NCBI GenBank assembly: GCA_963513935.1
Contig: OY740772.1
Span: forward strand, 15,594,098-15,658,097
Direction: 5' to 3'
DNA: 64,000 nucleotides
Source: Aphrophora alni
Taxonomy: Eukaryota; Arthropoda; Insecta; Hemiptera; Aphrophoridae
Positions 10,136 through 22,147 of the stretch are shown piece by piece. A program made the translations under genes and the position numbers. Under the pieces are notes generated by a model that did not search any database, was not told where the DNA came from, and saw nothing but the letters and a program-made list of their open reading frames with translations. Positions within the stretch are counted from its first letter, which is position 1. Each line of letters opens with the position of its first letter.

Positions 10136-10395
10136 ATCTTAAATTGTTCAGTGAAACATACTCTGGATTAGAATATGATTATAGAGGACTGGTGCATGTG
10201 TATGATAAACTAGGAGATGTAGACGAAGTTGCTGAGTATACTGTAATGTTGACTAGATGGAAAGAGTTACGAGAACAAAACGCTCTTAGAGATCTTGCTC
10301 CGTTAACATTAGCCGAGTGTCCAACACCCCTCGAAAACATTAAAGGACTATTCGAGACTGTTGCAATTAAACTGCTTCAGTCTGGAGCTTCTTAA
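10136..10395 (+). CDS. terminal coding exon of an unidentified protein, helical (TPR-like)
   Basis: Starts after the acceptor AG at 10134-10135 with two bases completing a split codon and runs 85 codons to TAA 10393-10395. The residues (LKLFSETYSGLEYDYRGLV, then VYDKLGDVDEVAEYT, then TRWKELREQN) look like the last helices of a tetratricopeptide-type helical repeat protein, with a hydrophilic helix and a short tail ending GAS. Base composition is clearly less AT-rich than its surroundings, typical of real coding sequence here. I do not recognise the family. Upstream exons are not in 1-10135, so the final intron is at least 10 kb and contains the LTR retrotransposon in the same orientation. Confidence 0.72.
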
Positions 10396-10800
10396 TTCAT
10401 TTTATTTTTAGAACGACAATGAATAAGAACCTCATATTCTATTGGTACAAAATGTAAACTTTTCATGTCGTGTTTAACCAGTAATGACGAGAAAGCATGA
10501 GCAGTTAATGGCTTGAAAAGATCTAATGTCAAGAAGGTTTAAGTCATCTCAAAAATTATCATTTAGTAAAAGCCGAAGGTTAGTATCTATTTTATTCATT
10601 AAACAATAGTGTTATCTTATGACCTATTTTTTACGATATTTTTAAAGAAAAGAATTATTCATTTATTTATAAAAGTTATATTTGTAAAATGATTTTAAAA
10701 TTTTATTAGAATGTATGATTATAAACTATTTTAATACTACATTTTTTTTATATCTTAGATGTGAAATTTTTACTAAATAAAAATATGTTTTAATATTTAT
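10396..10800 (+). other. 3' UTR and poly(A) signal
   Basis: AT-rich sequence following the stop at 10395, with AATAAA at 10776-10781 followed by a T-rich stretch, suggesting cleavage near 10795-10805. Confidence 0.5.
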
Positions 10801-12689
10801 CATTCTTTCACCTTATACATAATATAATTTGTTTATAAAAGAACTTTGCGGTTACAAAATCGGTTTCATTACTTACAAAATATCACATAAATGAGTAGAA
10901 ATCGTGAGAGTACATATTTTTAGGTTTTGTTCTTTTTTGGTGTTTAGTAGTTATTTGTTTGTGGACCATTTGTCACATCCGAATGATAATTCTCTCATAA
11001 GGATACGAGTATTCCTTTTTTTTTGTGAACTTACAAAAAAAGAAAATCAAGGGGTAATATCTGGCTCGCAGTGGCCACACAATTGACCATCCTTTTTTAT
11101 GGTTTAAAGGTAAATAATCTTGAGGTCATTATTGCTTTGAAGAAAAAAGAGCATAAAATAGAGACCTTATACTAGGCCCTCGAATTCTTTAATTGTGTCA
11201 GGGTCAGAAGAGAGACTTATTATGCACAATGAAAAAGAAAAATCAAATCTAAGACTATATGAAGAAATCTGTACCTTTCCCGAGATTCACCTCAGGGTTG
11301 TTACAGCTATACTGACGAAGTGAGCTCTCGAAGGGTCAGTCATCTTCTGCCAATCCACCTGTTTGAAAATCTAATGTCTTAACACGGACATGATACTCTA
11401 ATAGAACACCAACTTGCTGGAAAAAATGAATCCTTTGTCTACTTCAATATTTCTCATATAGGGTGTAAATATTTCCATAAATTGTATCTAATAAAAATTA
11501 ACATCTCCAAACATCTACGGTTGCACATCAAACATTAACTTTTGGAAAGTTATGCTGACGTTGAACACTTTCTTGTAGTGGCTTCACTCTCCAAATTTTC
11601 ACATTTATATTGGTGATAAAACAAATCACTAATATGGAATGTCACGACTATAATTATGACATTTTTCAAGAAGATTTCATTCTTCTCCATCTTAACATGG
11701 AGATTGCGAATGTGAATCTCTTATTAGATTTTATTTCGACAGATGTTGTATTTTATAGACATATTATAGTTGAAGATTTTACATACAACTTTTAAATGGT
11801 AGATTTAGGAAGTCTTTTAACTGTAAACTAAATCATACCAAAACTTTTTTGAACTATGAGTACAGCGTTCTCTTCATGGAGTGCCGACTGTAACCTTTCG
11901 CTAATCGTGTTGGCGAGAGAGTCAACAGGACCATTCTCGCTGAAGGAAGATGAGGGAATGAGTCTCTAAGAAGTGCTCTGTTCCAGCTTGGTTGTTAAAT
12001 GCTGTGATTGGTGGACATTTTGGGCCAATTAGGGTTAACCTGACGATTAGGTCGGCGCGCTAACACACTGCACTGAATCTAATGTTTTAATCTTTTTTGG
12101 GGAAATTATTGTTTCTTAAATTTACTTAAAAATGTTACAATGTTTATTTAATTAATCTTATTGCATTTTATTAGCAGTAATACAGTATTTAGCATTTTAC
12201 ATTTATACAAATAGTTTTACTCATAATTCTATAACATTAACTAATTTCGGTCTGTCCATCTATACGAGACTTTGAATATACGATTGCAATATGAGAGATG
12301 ACGCAAGTTTACTGACATCATATCTCGTTTATGTCACATTTCGAACTAAATCACATAACTCAACAACTTAGAGACCCAAAAATGTAAAATGTTACACCTT
12401 TTAAAACACTTGCCTGTTTTCTTAAAATATGCCTTTTTTAGATATGACTTCTCATGATCTATTCCTTTAAGTAATATTTTATATTTATCTTTAATTAAAT
12501 TGCTTTTAATGTTAGAGTTATTTTATATTTGCTCTGTAAAGTAAAATGCTGATTATTTTATGATTAAAGGTCTAACAGATGGTCGGAAAGCTAAATTGAA
12601 TATGATGGAATCTTAATTCTGTTTACTAATATAACTGAAATTGAAAAACGTACACTTATTTCTGTTTTTGTCAATCAGGGTGGGAAAAT
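10801..12689. other. intergenic, repeat debris
   Basis: Apart from the repeat A copy at 11141-11300, the only notable patch is 11880-12060, which is less AT-rich (for example TCGGCGCGC near 12050). No gene, RNA or transposase fragment recognised. Confidence 0.4.
11141..11300 (+). repeat. dispersed repeat A copy
   Basis: Family defined by recurring blocks: GAGCATAAAATAGAGACC, a CTAGCCCT-like block, TCTAATAGTGTCAGG, AAGAGAGACCTGATAGG and a block ending AGACTAGATGAAGAAA. This copy holds GAGCATAAAATAGAGACC and GTGTCAGGGTCAG. Family class unknown. Confidence 0.6.
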
Positions 12690-14195
12690 GATTTTATACT
12701 GGAATTTATAGACATCGAATAGTCTAGTAAAATAAAATATAAAACACTTATAATTTGAGGGTAAAATTTTGTAGCTCAAGTCAGTTTTTAGGGACTTTTA
12801 AAGTTATACGCAAGCATTACCCCTATTTGGAGATGAGCATAATTTGGATGTAGTTTAAATTGCAAAATGGTACCTTTTATTAGTTTAAAAATTTTTTGTT
12901 TCTGTAGCTCCTACAAAAAATTAGTCTTACATTTTTTATTTTAAGTTACAAAGAAAATAAGATGGTTTGAAGTTGATTGGTCCATTTATTGAGTTATCAC
13001 ATAACCTCAAAGATTATACTTGGCTAATTTAGTACAATTAGCTATATAAATATAAAAATTATTGAAGGATTTTCATGAAAATTTAGGACAAGATGCTTGT
13101 TATGAAGATTAACAACCATGCTTAATGTAAACATAATCTATGAAACACATTTTCAAACAAGTTTGGGGCCTGTAGAAATAAACCAAAAGATTGTACAGAC
13201 TTCATTTTTTTATAAAAATTGTAGCTTAACAATAATGCAAACAAAACATGTTGATATAATATATGTAACTTTGTACTATGTAAAAAAAATTATGAAAATC
13301 GTCTTAGTGCATTCTGTAGCTTACCTCGAAGCACGGCAGTTAGAGTGGAGGGGTTAAGTCAAGTGTGCCCTTACACATTTATAAATGGATTATTTAGAGC
13401 ATATCGTAAGACACAAAATTCTTTTTCATTCACAAATATTTTAATATTCAGAAGGTTTAAGCAGAGTATATTTTAGTCCAATTTTTCGATTAGTTTATAC
13501 GAATAAATCCTTAAAACACACAATAAGTCTTAGATTATAATTAAAATAGTCACTTATTTCATGCAAAATTGTGAATAAAAATGTAATTTAAAAATTTTGT
13601 CTCTTTTGAATCACAAAGTACTTTTAAAAAGCTGTAATTTATTACAAATTAGAGTCTGTTAGACCATTTGGCATATTTCTACAAGATATCAGACTCTTTT
13701 TTTCTCGAAAAATGAGTTTTTTAGATTATGTTTTAAATATTTTGACTCGAAATTATGTTTTAAATATTTAGCATGGTTCTTAATCTTCACAAGAAGCATC
13801 TTTTCCTAAAGTTTAATTACAATCTATCAATAATTTCTATACTTGAGCTAATTTTTAAAATAGCCATTATGTATACTTTGAGGTTATGTAACAACTTACT
13901 GGATGGACCAATCAACTTCAAAACTATCTCATTTATTAACTTCATAATAAAATTTATTAATGAACAAATTTGTTCATACTGATTTATTCATAGGAGCAAT
14001 AAACAGAATTTTTGTAAAAAAGATATGTTTTGCAAATTAAATTGTTAATATTAAATTATGCTACCTTCCAAATAAGGACAAATTTTTATGTGTAATTTTA
14101 AAATGTCCCTAACAACCGATGTTAAGCAATAAAATTGCAACATTGATCCTAAAATGTTTTATATCTTTCTTTAGTCGACTGACTACACATATTTA
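12690..14195. repeat. long imperfect inverted repeat (foldback)
   Basis: Arm 12690-13235 pairs with 13620-14195. Landmarks: TTGATTGGTCCAT at about 12975 against ATGGACCAATCAACTTC at about 13903; AGATGCTTGT-TATGAAGATTAA near 13090 against TTAATCTTCACAAGAAGCATC near 13780; CCTGTAGAAATA near 13168 against TATTTCTACAAG near 13674; TTTAGGGAC near 12787 against GTCCCTAA near 14105. Central unpaired part about 390 bp. Arms have diverged noticeably. Small open frames inside it are not genes. Confidence 0.75.
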
Positions 14196-14639
14196 TATGG
14201 AATATGTTAACTGTATAGCGGATAAATGAAATTTTTCATGACCAAATATTGAATAGTCAGTATTTTACTATATTATGCATTTTAAATTTGTCTCCTGATT
14301 TTTGAATGTTACAGTATTGATGATAGTACAATTACAAAAGAGAAACATTATCTCAAACACGATTAAAAGTTTTATTTTGTTGTAGAAATAGTATTACCAA
14401 TTAACAATTCAGACGGTTTAATTGTCAAATTGGGAATGGTGATATTGTTAAATTTAAGACAGGATTCACAGTACAGTTGAATGGATAGTGATATAACTAA
14501 TGTATATAATGTTTTATTTTGTTTTATACATTGATGAATACATGATGTTCCATATAAAACACAATCTGTTGTCATAGCTATATTATGTCAGTAGGTAAAC
14601 TTAAATTTAAAAGTTATTTAATATGTTTTATTATTAAAT
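14196..14639. other. no recognised feature
   Basis: AT-rich sequence with no gene-like, RNA-like or repeat-like structure seen. Confidence 0.4.
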
Positions 14640-14899
14640 ATTTTACATCTCTTTAAAATCTAGAATGGCTGCCATCTTCCTGAATACACATTTTCATCCT
14701 TTTCATTTTCTTATTTGCTACTTTTTCCAAAGTTTATAGCTAGATATTTAATACAGTTTCTTCAAATTGATATTCAGTTGTTGAAGTGTTTGTGCTTTGT
14801 TGCTATAGGATTTTTCTTCGAGATGAAGCCAAAGAAACCATCTGGCAAAGCAAAATCCGGAGATTTCGTTGGCCATAAACCATTACCAATGACGTGACT

Positions 14900-15660
14900 A
14901 AGAATTCGTTAATGAATTTGGTAGTTGAATTTTTGTGAGAGTGTTCCTGCTTATCATACAATATCGATATTCCTCTTCCAAGAGTACAATGAATCGCAAT
15001 TAAAAATTCTGATATCTTATTCTGAATTAAAGAAGACCAAGAAACTCTTCAAACACCTATCTTCAGCAGGTGTATTGGTTTTTCAACACACAAAATCCTA
15101 CTGTTTTGATTGTTAACATAACACTTCAAATGGAACCATCCCTCGTCAGAGAAAAATAGTGAGTCCATAATATTGCTCATGTACAAATTACAGCAAATTC
15201 TAGCCCTTTTTCTTTGTCAGGATCTAGAAGTTGATGAACTCTTTGAATTCAATATCTTTATAAGTTTAACTATTTTATCGTTGAATGAATGGTTGATTTT
15301 AACACATTAATTTCAGATGATAAGTGACTTTTTTTGGAAGTTTCGGTCCTTGATATCACTAACTGTGCCTGTATTCAACACTATCATTGATTTTTTGCAT
15401 TCTTTTTTATTAACAGAAGTTGTCTCGTAAACTTTTTAGCACTAACCTCATTACTGGTGTCTTATTAGGAATATTACTGGTGTCTACCTTGGTACTTATG
15501 GTGAAAAGATTTTTGCACTTCAATCACTGATCCTGTATGAAGTACGACTCGTTAATAACACCATCATTAACAATGCACTGAGGATTTTGGTTCTTTTGTT
15601 ATGGCTACTGTATGGAGTGTATTGCATTAGTCCGATATTCAGATTTTGGACAAGTCCATT
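14900..15660 (-). mobile_element. mariner-type transposase remnant
   Basis: On the - strand near 15180-15040 the reading gives FFSDEGWFHLKCYVNNQN, the typical mid-transposase catalytic block (SDEAWFHL) of mariner superfamily elements. Toward 15660 weak N-terminal similarity (a TGSV-like block) is seen. Multiple stops and frameshifts; inactive. Ends not determinable; 14640-14900 may also belong. Confidence 0.7.
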
Positions 15661-16341
15661 CCAATAAATCATAGGAGAGTATGTTAGGTTAATTCATATT
15701 TTATGTAAGGCTAATTGAATAGGTTGTGTTTTACCTGGGACATACTGTATTTAAATTTTAATAAATATAAAAACTCTTTAAGGTTTTATATAAGTCTGTG
15801 TGTCTGTGATATGACAGTTTGTGGTATGTATTGCATGTAATTGGGTCTATGTATATATGTAGGTATAGTATTATTTGTACAATTCTCGTATAAAACTAAA
15901 TTCAATTTTATTATGTTAAATACAGAGTAGTAGTTTCAAAGATTTTCAATACTTTACAAATAGTGCAGTAATTTTTCTTTTTTTTTTTTTTCAAATACCG
16001 TGTAACAATTGGAATAAGATATTTGTATTTAATCTATTTTAAGTTTAACTACTTACACATTACCAATTATTTCTTGTTTTAACTTTATACCATAATATGT
16101 TTGTTCTTAGTTTTAATCTAAACAAGTTATGCATCATAATGTTGTAGCAAATCAGTTAGAGCGAATGTAAGGTGAAAAACCATCGCTGTCATCATTGCTT
16201 AAAACAAAAACTGAGCATAAAATGCTCCTCAAAACAAAACCAACAAGTTTTTTAAAAAGTAAAATTGTTCGATCACCCAAAGGAAATATTCAAACACTGT
16301 CTGTCTATTGTTGACATTCTGCCCAAAGCGTGTATTAAATT
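15661..16341. other. no recognised feature
   Basis: AT-rich; 16155-16230 loosely resembles the upstream part of repeat A. No coding signal. Confidence 0.35.
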
Positions 16342-16536
16342 TTGAGGCTCCTTTCTGCAAGAGTGGAACGTCGATCCTTTTCTCGAGCCATGATAATTGC
16401 CAGTGCATGTAACTTGGCTTTTAGGCGTAACTTCCTAAAGCTGAATATGATAGGAATTGTTCCAAAGAAAAGGTACCACATGGTCGAGACCCAATCAACA
16501 GATGCTTTGCAGTGGCTAATGCGGGAGGAAGATTAA
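16342..16536 (+). pseudogene. fragment of a mobile-element protein, possibly protein-primed DNA polymerase B
   Basis: Open frame with IIASACNLAFRRNFLK, then IGIVPKKRYHMVETQSTD and ALQWL. The arrangement 'ASAC..FR..FL...IGI.P...Y...QS..ALQWL' matches my memory of DNA polymerase B proteins from Maverick/Polinton-like or related large mobile elements. Only about 60 residues remain and no catalytic motif is visible, so the assignment is tentative. A repeat A copy follows directly. Confidence 0.35.
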
Positions 16537-16604
16537 CGAGGGACCCTGATTTATCATCTCGGACGAGGCCGTGAAATAGAAGATAAAGTATCAAATAGTC
16601 CAAT

Positions 16605-16705
16605 ATTGTTGGTCAAGAGAGACCTGATTGGAATGGAAGAAATGGGTCTTCTAACCCATACCAAAGAAACATGTAGATTCTGCTAGGTATCTCAGGATTG
16701 TCACA
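16605..16705 (+). repeat. dispersed repeat A copy
   Basis: Contains GTCAAGAGAGACCTGATTGG and a block with TAGGTATCTCAGGATTG, shared with the other copies. Confidence 0.6.
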
Positions 16706-16924
16706 TACATAATCGTTGTAAGGCCAAAATAAATAGAACAAAAACTTCTGATAATCTCAAAAGTGGTTAAAATGATTTTAATAAAATTTTGTTCAAATGA
16801 GGCTTAAAGGGTTTAAACAAAATTTGTTGTTACTATCTCCACAATAATTCAGGTTCAGTAGTCGTTGTTAAAAATGGAAAATTAACCTTTGTAAAATTTG
16901 AAATATCAAAATAATTTGCAAAGG

Positions 16925-16925
<1 letters not shown>

Positions 16926-16969
<44 letters not shown>
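16926..16969. repeat. (TA)n microsatellite
   Basis: Uninterrupted alternating AT run of about 43 bases, self-complementary. Confidence 0.95.
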
Positions 16970-16974
<5 letters not shown>

Positions 16975-18129
16975 AGGGGAAATTATAAGATGTTAACCCA
17001 AACCAACATTTCCAATCATGTGTCAAATAAAAACACATTGAAAAGACTAAAATAAATCCAATGGTGGTCAAGGTTCCTTACTGTATTTTCAAAATTAAGG
17101 ATTTGTCAATAATCTTTAAATCTAATTAAACTTTTTTAAATTAAACATTCCCCCTCCCCCTTTTATATGCTCTCTAAAATATTGATTTGCTATTTCACTA
17201 TGGTACACAACTTCTAGTTCATTCTGTACATTTAAAGGAGAGGTGGGTTTAGATCATTTGTGTCTTGTTATCCGAACATTGAAGACAGTGCAAGAATGTT
17301 CAATCAGTAAATTAAATCAGTAAAACAAATGAATCTTTATTCAGTTAACTTTTCCTTCTTTATTAAACTATAAATAAAATGAAATGTGTAATAATTTTTC
17401 AAATGATCCAACAATTTTTTTTCATCCAGAACTGAGAAAATATCAGTTGGTTTTTATTAAATTAAATAACAGCGTGGTTTATGTATTTACTGGTTTATAA
17501 ATCCACAAATATATTTGAATTTTAATAATTGATATATTTTGTCTTTTGAATTAACATAATATTTTATCTGAAATGTTGATTTTAATTTGTAGTATTGTTT
17601 TGTAACTAATCCATGTAAGTAGGCATAGAATATGGAGTAAGCTGTATAGTCAGATTTGTAACTTAGATTCTGTGTGAATGGAGTGTTTTCAAAGAATGAT
17701 ATTTTCAAAATATAGTAGGGGAGTCAATGGGCTGTTTGATTAAAAACTACCAAATCCTCTTAAGTATGAACATTGTGTTTGTTTTTACTTTAAAGCACCT
17801 TGTGATCATTAACAAAAAACAGAACATAAAGTAGAGATCCCTAGCCCTTTAATACCTCAATTAACTAACGTTCTGTTACCATTATTTTTTGTAATAAGCC
17901 TTTGTTTAAATTTTTAAGTTATTTTTTATTAGTTTATTATGTTTTTAAATTTACTATTTTTAATGGTTTTTAATAACCTAACCTAACATCAGTTTAAAAT
18001 GAATTTTATAAAGACAAACTAATTTATACGAAGATGTTAACAAAACCTATCCAGCCATTTAATATTGTAAATCCTCTTCAAAATAACCTTTTTTTTGTAC
18101 CTTACACACTTATCTTAGCACCTCTGCTA
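16970..18129. other. intergenic, no gene recognised
   Basis: AT-rich. 17805-17870 contains a partial repeat A block (ACATAAAGTAGAGATCCCTA, then GCCCTTTAATA). Nothing else supported. Confidence 0.4.
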
Positions 18130-18325
18130 TTTAAGCAGTCCCCTTTTGAAAGGAGAAAACCATTGCGGTCATCAATCACCTTATCATAAATAGAGACACT
18201 TACCCCCCGAATACTCTAATAGTGTCAAGGTCGGAAAAGAACAAGATTGGTCAAGAAAGACCTAATAGGAAAAATGAACCAAAGGAATCCAACCAAGACT
18301 AGTTGGTCTCACAGTATACTGTTAA
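18130..18325 (+). repeat. dispersed repeat A copy
   Basis: Contains ACTCTAATAGTGTCAAGG, AAGATTGGTCAAGAAAGACC and AACCAAGACTAG in the family order. Confidence 0.65.
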
Positions 18326-19039
18326 CAATACCTTATAGCCAACTATTTTCTGATGGAGTTAATGATTGTACGCATGTGTAGAATAGCTATCAAGTTATAT
18401 AAAAATTCCACAAACCGTTGTGTTTAAAATGGCTGTATACTTTTTGGACTTCACTTAATATTTACAAAAAATAAAAGTCTAGGTTAACTAAACCTGATGA
18501 AGCTGATTTAACGTAAGACATTTAAATTTTAGATTGTTAGTTATATTTTTCTCATTGAAGCATACATAAATATTGAGCTTGACTTGTGAGATAATATTAG
18601 GTAGAATAATACTCGAACACAATAGTTATAATACTTTCAGTTGTAATTTAGTCATTGTAGCTTATTATGTATCACATGATGGAGACTGTTGTTGAAATGC
18701 GTTTGATTAAGTAAGCGTAATTTTTGTGAGATCTTGTGTTCGAGTTTTATTCTCTCTCATTGAAGCATGACAGTAATTGAGAAAAAGATATTTTTAAATA
18801 TGTCTTTTTTGTTTTGTTTTTAGTTTAATTGTAATAAGTAAAGATAGTGTTGAAACTTTAAATACACTGGAAAAGTCTTACTGAATAAATTTTATGATTT
18901 GGTTTATTATAAATCTGTTTTATAAATATCTTTTCATTTTGACTCAATGGTCATTTTCTTGCAGCTAGAAAAAAAATCCTAGCTTTTATTTAAGGCTATT
19001 CATATGTTAGAACGGGTAAATTTATAGGCGTACAACAAA
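18326..19039. other. intergenic, no gene recognised
   Basis: AT-rich, including two similar segments with 'TCTCATTGAAGCAT' at about 18552 and 18757, suggesting an old local duplication. No coding signal. Confidence 0.35.
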
Positions 19040-19200
19040 CAAGAGAACAGGTATGGAGGGGAACAACAATTTCTCTGTATGCAGGGGAAGAAACCTCCCC
19101 AACGAAAAGCTGAAAGAGAGGGATCTAACCCAAGACTAGATGAAGAAAAGTTTAAACCCAGCTTAAAGTCTCAGAATTTCCATACTAGAATACTCTTAAC
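19040..19200 (+). repeat. dispersed repeat A copy
   Basis: Contains GAAAGAGAGGGATCTAACCC and AAGACTAGATGAAGAAAAG in the family order; the 5' part is altered. Confidence 0.55.
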
Positions 19201-19379
19201 AATAGTGTGATGTATTAGTTTTTATTCTCGTTGATGTTTTTATGACACCAATTGAATGTAAAAATAACTTTCTGTCCTTGTACATTAAACTCTCTTGATT
19301 GATTCATCTAATCCCCATATAAACAGTTCTAACATATAAAAATATATTTACATTCGGTAAATGTTAATCGTATTCAACA

Positions 19380-19520
19380 ATTTATTTGGTTGCTCAGATG
19401 TCCCGATTTGGCTGACTGCCAATTATCACAACGTTTTATACAAAATGTTCCCTCGTCAACAAACGTTACATGTTTTAAGTAACTTTCTTCTTTGTAAATT
19501 TTATTGACAACTTCATTTGC
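19380..19520 (-). mobile_element. mariner-type transposase fragment
   Basis: On the - strand the reading gives YLKHVTFVDEGTFCI and then WQSAKSGHL, a degenerate form of the catalytic D-E-x-x-F block of mariner/Tc1 transposases. Short and inactive. Confidence 0.45.
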
Positions 19521-19639
19521 GACTTCGCCATGTCTAGGATAATTTTGATGGTGATGCTGAATTTCATATACAAGTAAATTTAAGCTTTAATGAAGAATGT
19601 TTTTGATTCTTAGTCTTTGAAAGTCAAGTTCCAAACTTT

Positions 19640-20510
19640 AGAAGACAATATACTGTTTCAGACTTTGTAAGCAAGACAGCTTTAGACATTCTATAATCTT
19701 CCCAGAATTTCTTTATGTCTACACTGCCAGTTTAAAAAAATTGTTTATACCAACTTTTTATAATAGTACATTTATTTGTTCCATATACAAGCCGAGAAAA
19801 GTCCATTTAAGAGGGTTTATCGTTGGATGTTTGTGGTCTGCCTGAGGGTTTCTTTATGTTTACGCTCTTACTTCTTTAAATTGTTTACGTTAACATGTAA
19901 TTCTCTTTGTATCTCTTCCAAATACTGCCGAGAAAGTTCATTGAACAAATGGGCTTTAGTGTGGGATCTTCATTGTCTACCAAGGGATTTCTTTAAATTG
20001 TTTACTTGTTCGTTTTTTTTTGTAACAGCATATCTGTTCCATATACACACCAAAAAATGCACTGAACATGGCTTTCTATAGTCTTATTGTACGATTGTTG
20101 TCTTTCCAGTAATTTCATTGTTTACACTGCCATTTAAAAAAATTGTTATGTGATTTTTTTTTGTAACAGGCACATCTGTTCTACATACTCACTAGAAAGT
20201 TCACTGAATATGGCTTTATATACTCAGTCTTATTGTATGTTCTTGGTCTTCCCAGTAATTTCATTATGTTTACACTGCCATTTTCTTAAAATTGTTAATT
20301 GATTTTTTTTTTTTTTGTAATGGGCATATCTGTTCCATAAATACCTTAAAAAATGTGTCTGGATTTTCTTACTATTGTCATTTTAGATGATTGTAGTCAT
20401 CCTGTAAATTTCTTTATCTCTACATTGCCAATTTCTTTTAATTGTTACCATATGATTAGTTTTGTAACAGGTTCTATATACAAACACCAGACAATGCATT
20501 TAACATTTAT
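19640..20510. repeat. degenerate tandem repeat, period about 130-170 bp
   Basis: Successive units share 'TTTACACTGCCA...TTAAAAAAATTGTT', then 'TTTTTTTGTAACAG', 'CATATCTGTTCCATATAC', 'GAACATGGCTTT' and 'TCTTCCAGTAATTTC'. I can follow about five or six units, at about 19.72, 19.86, 19.99, 20.12, 20.27 and 20.43 kb. They are diverged, and no open frame spans them. Confidence 0.75.
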
Positions 20511-21559
20511 TGCAATTTAAATTTTGATAACACATTCTGAACTTAACCAACCTAGTTGAGATGGCATAACTATTTTACTACTTCAATATAGAAGAAGATT
20601 TTATTTTTTCACATTTAAATACAAAAACACTATAAGTTGTATAATTTTCAGAATTTTTCATCAGTCCCATCAGAGATATAGGCCTAAAGTTGACAAATTA
20701 AAAAAAAATTGTTTTTAATTAATAATTATTAAAGATATTTATTAGGGCATTACTACTAGTATATAACTATATCCACACAAAATATTAAGCTGTATTTAAC
20801 ATTCCTTCTCTAAGAAAAAAAAAAGTTTGGAAAGAGACAATTATTTGTTTTTTAAATACAATTTATTTAAATTTTCTCATAGAAGATAAGGTAAGACAAA
20901 ATATACACATAACTAAATGTATACAATGAAATATTACATACAAAATGGTTTTTGTTTCGGCCTTTCAGGAAAGATAGTTAATGAGTTATAACGTAAATAT
21001 TTGTAAACACAAAAATTAGAGTGTGAGGGGAAAGAAAAATGCCCCATGTATGTAAATAGTAAAAGATTATTTTTTTAAAACTGGTTTTAAATATCTAAAA
21101 CATGAGAGAAACAACAGTAGAATTGTAAACTTTTTGTAAATGGTCGAGCAACCAACTTAAATTTTTGGACCATTTCATATGGATTGACCTCTTATTGACT
21201 AGTGATGGACCAGTGCTATCACTGATACACATCTTCAACGTTACTGTTACCATACTGAACCAAGCTTGATATGTTTCTATGTTTCAATAAAAACAGCAAT
21301 TTAATTTGCTCAATTATTTTTGAAAACATGACTATAAAATCACATCAACCTTTTTTGATGACTCTGTTTTTATTTTATTTAGATTGAAGGAATCTAAATA
21401 AACTATTTGTACTGAGTATGTCTGAAACAAGCATAGTACATTGGTGTATCACCTGTTCCTACTATATTGCAGATTCTATACCAATTTATTTTTATATCTC
21501 ACTAATGTAAAATATATTTAAAAAATATATATACTCTTATTAATTATAATTTACTTTTT
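20511..21559. other. intergenic, no gene recognised
   Basis: AT-rich; no transposase fragment, RNA gene or strong repeat noticed. Confidence 0.4.
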
Positions 21560-21900
21560 TTAACTATATCTGTAAAGTGCAGCAACCAATATCATAATAT
21601 TATTTTAGTTTTAAAGTTATTTGATAATGATGTCAAAATTATTCATTATTATTGATATGATTTAAGCATAGATTTACCATCATTTATGTTTATAAAAACT
21701 ATACACAATGTTATGAAAGTATAAAATCAACTCCCGTTATTAAATGATAAACCTAGACCATGAGAAAAAAAAAAAAAAAACATCAACATAATCTAGTAGT
21801 GTAAGGTCATGATGAAAACTAAAACTATAACAAACGAACCCAGGTCTAAATAAATAAACTAAACATGTTCTAGATTTATCACTTGAAGTTGATTTATATT
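21560..21900. repeat. dispersed repeat C, copy 1
   Basis: Similar in direct orientation to 23430-23740: 'GTTTTAAAGTTxTTTGATAATGA', 'GCCATCATTxATxTxTATAAAA', 'TAAACCTAGAxCATGA', 'CCCAGGxCTA' and 'TTTATCACTTGA'. The 3' end is interrupted by the foldback at 21918-22147, after which 'CTCGAAATGTxGTGTATATATAT' resumes. Confidence 0.6.
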
Positions 21901-21917
21901 AATCATTGTTAAACTTT

Positions 21918-22147
21918 AGAAATACTTATAAATATATTACATACCCTATATAAACAGTCAATAGTAGGTTCTTTCAATCTTTTTTGTTTCACCATGGCAC
22001 TTCTTTATAGCTTTACAAAGTGAGAGATAATAATTTAAGTAAGTGTTTAATAGCTTGATGATGATCCTCATGGGAGCGAAACATGTTGCAAAATATATTG
22101 AGAGGAACTAATATTAACTGTTTATATAGGTGTGTAATGATTTATAA
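21918..22147. repeat. small foldback with hammerhead-like motif
   Basis: Arms: TATAAATATATTACATACCC and the adjacent CTATATAAACAGTCAATA (21918-21967) pair with TATTAACTGTTTATATAGG and TGTGTAATGATTTATAA (about 22111-22147). Between them a TTGATGA...GAAAC arrangement (22055-22082) resembles an eroded hammerhead core. Confidence 0.6.

Noticed and set aside
13118..13982. Small genes within the 12.7-14.2 kb region
   Set aside because: Open frames lie in the arms of the imperfect palindrome and are not preserved between arms.
19640..20510. CRISPR-like array
   Set aside because: Units are long, diverged and without constant repeats or unique spacers; the genome is eukaryotic.
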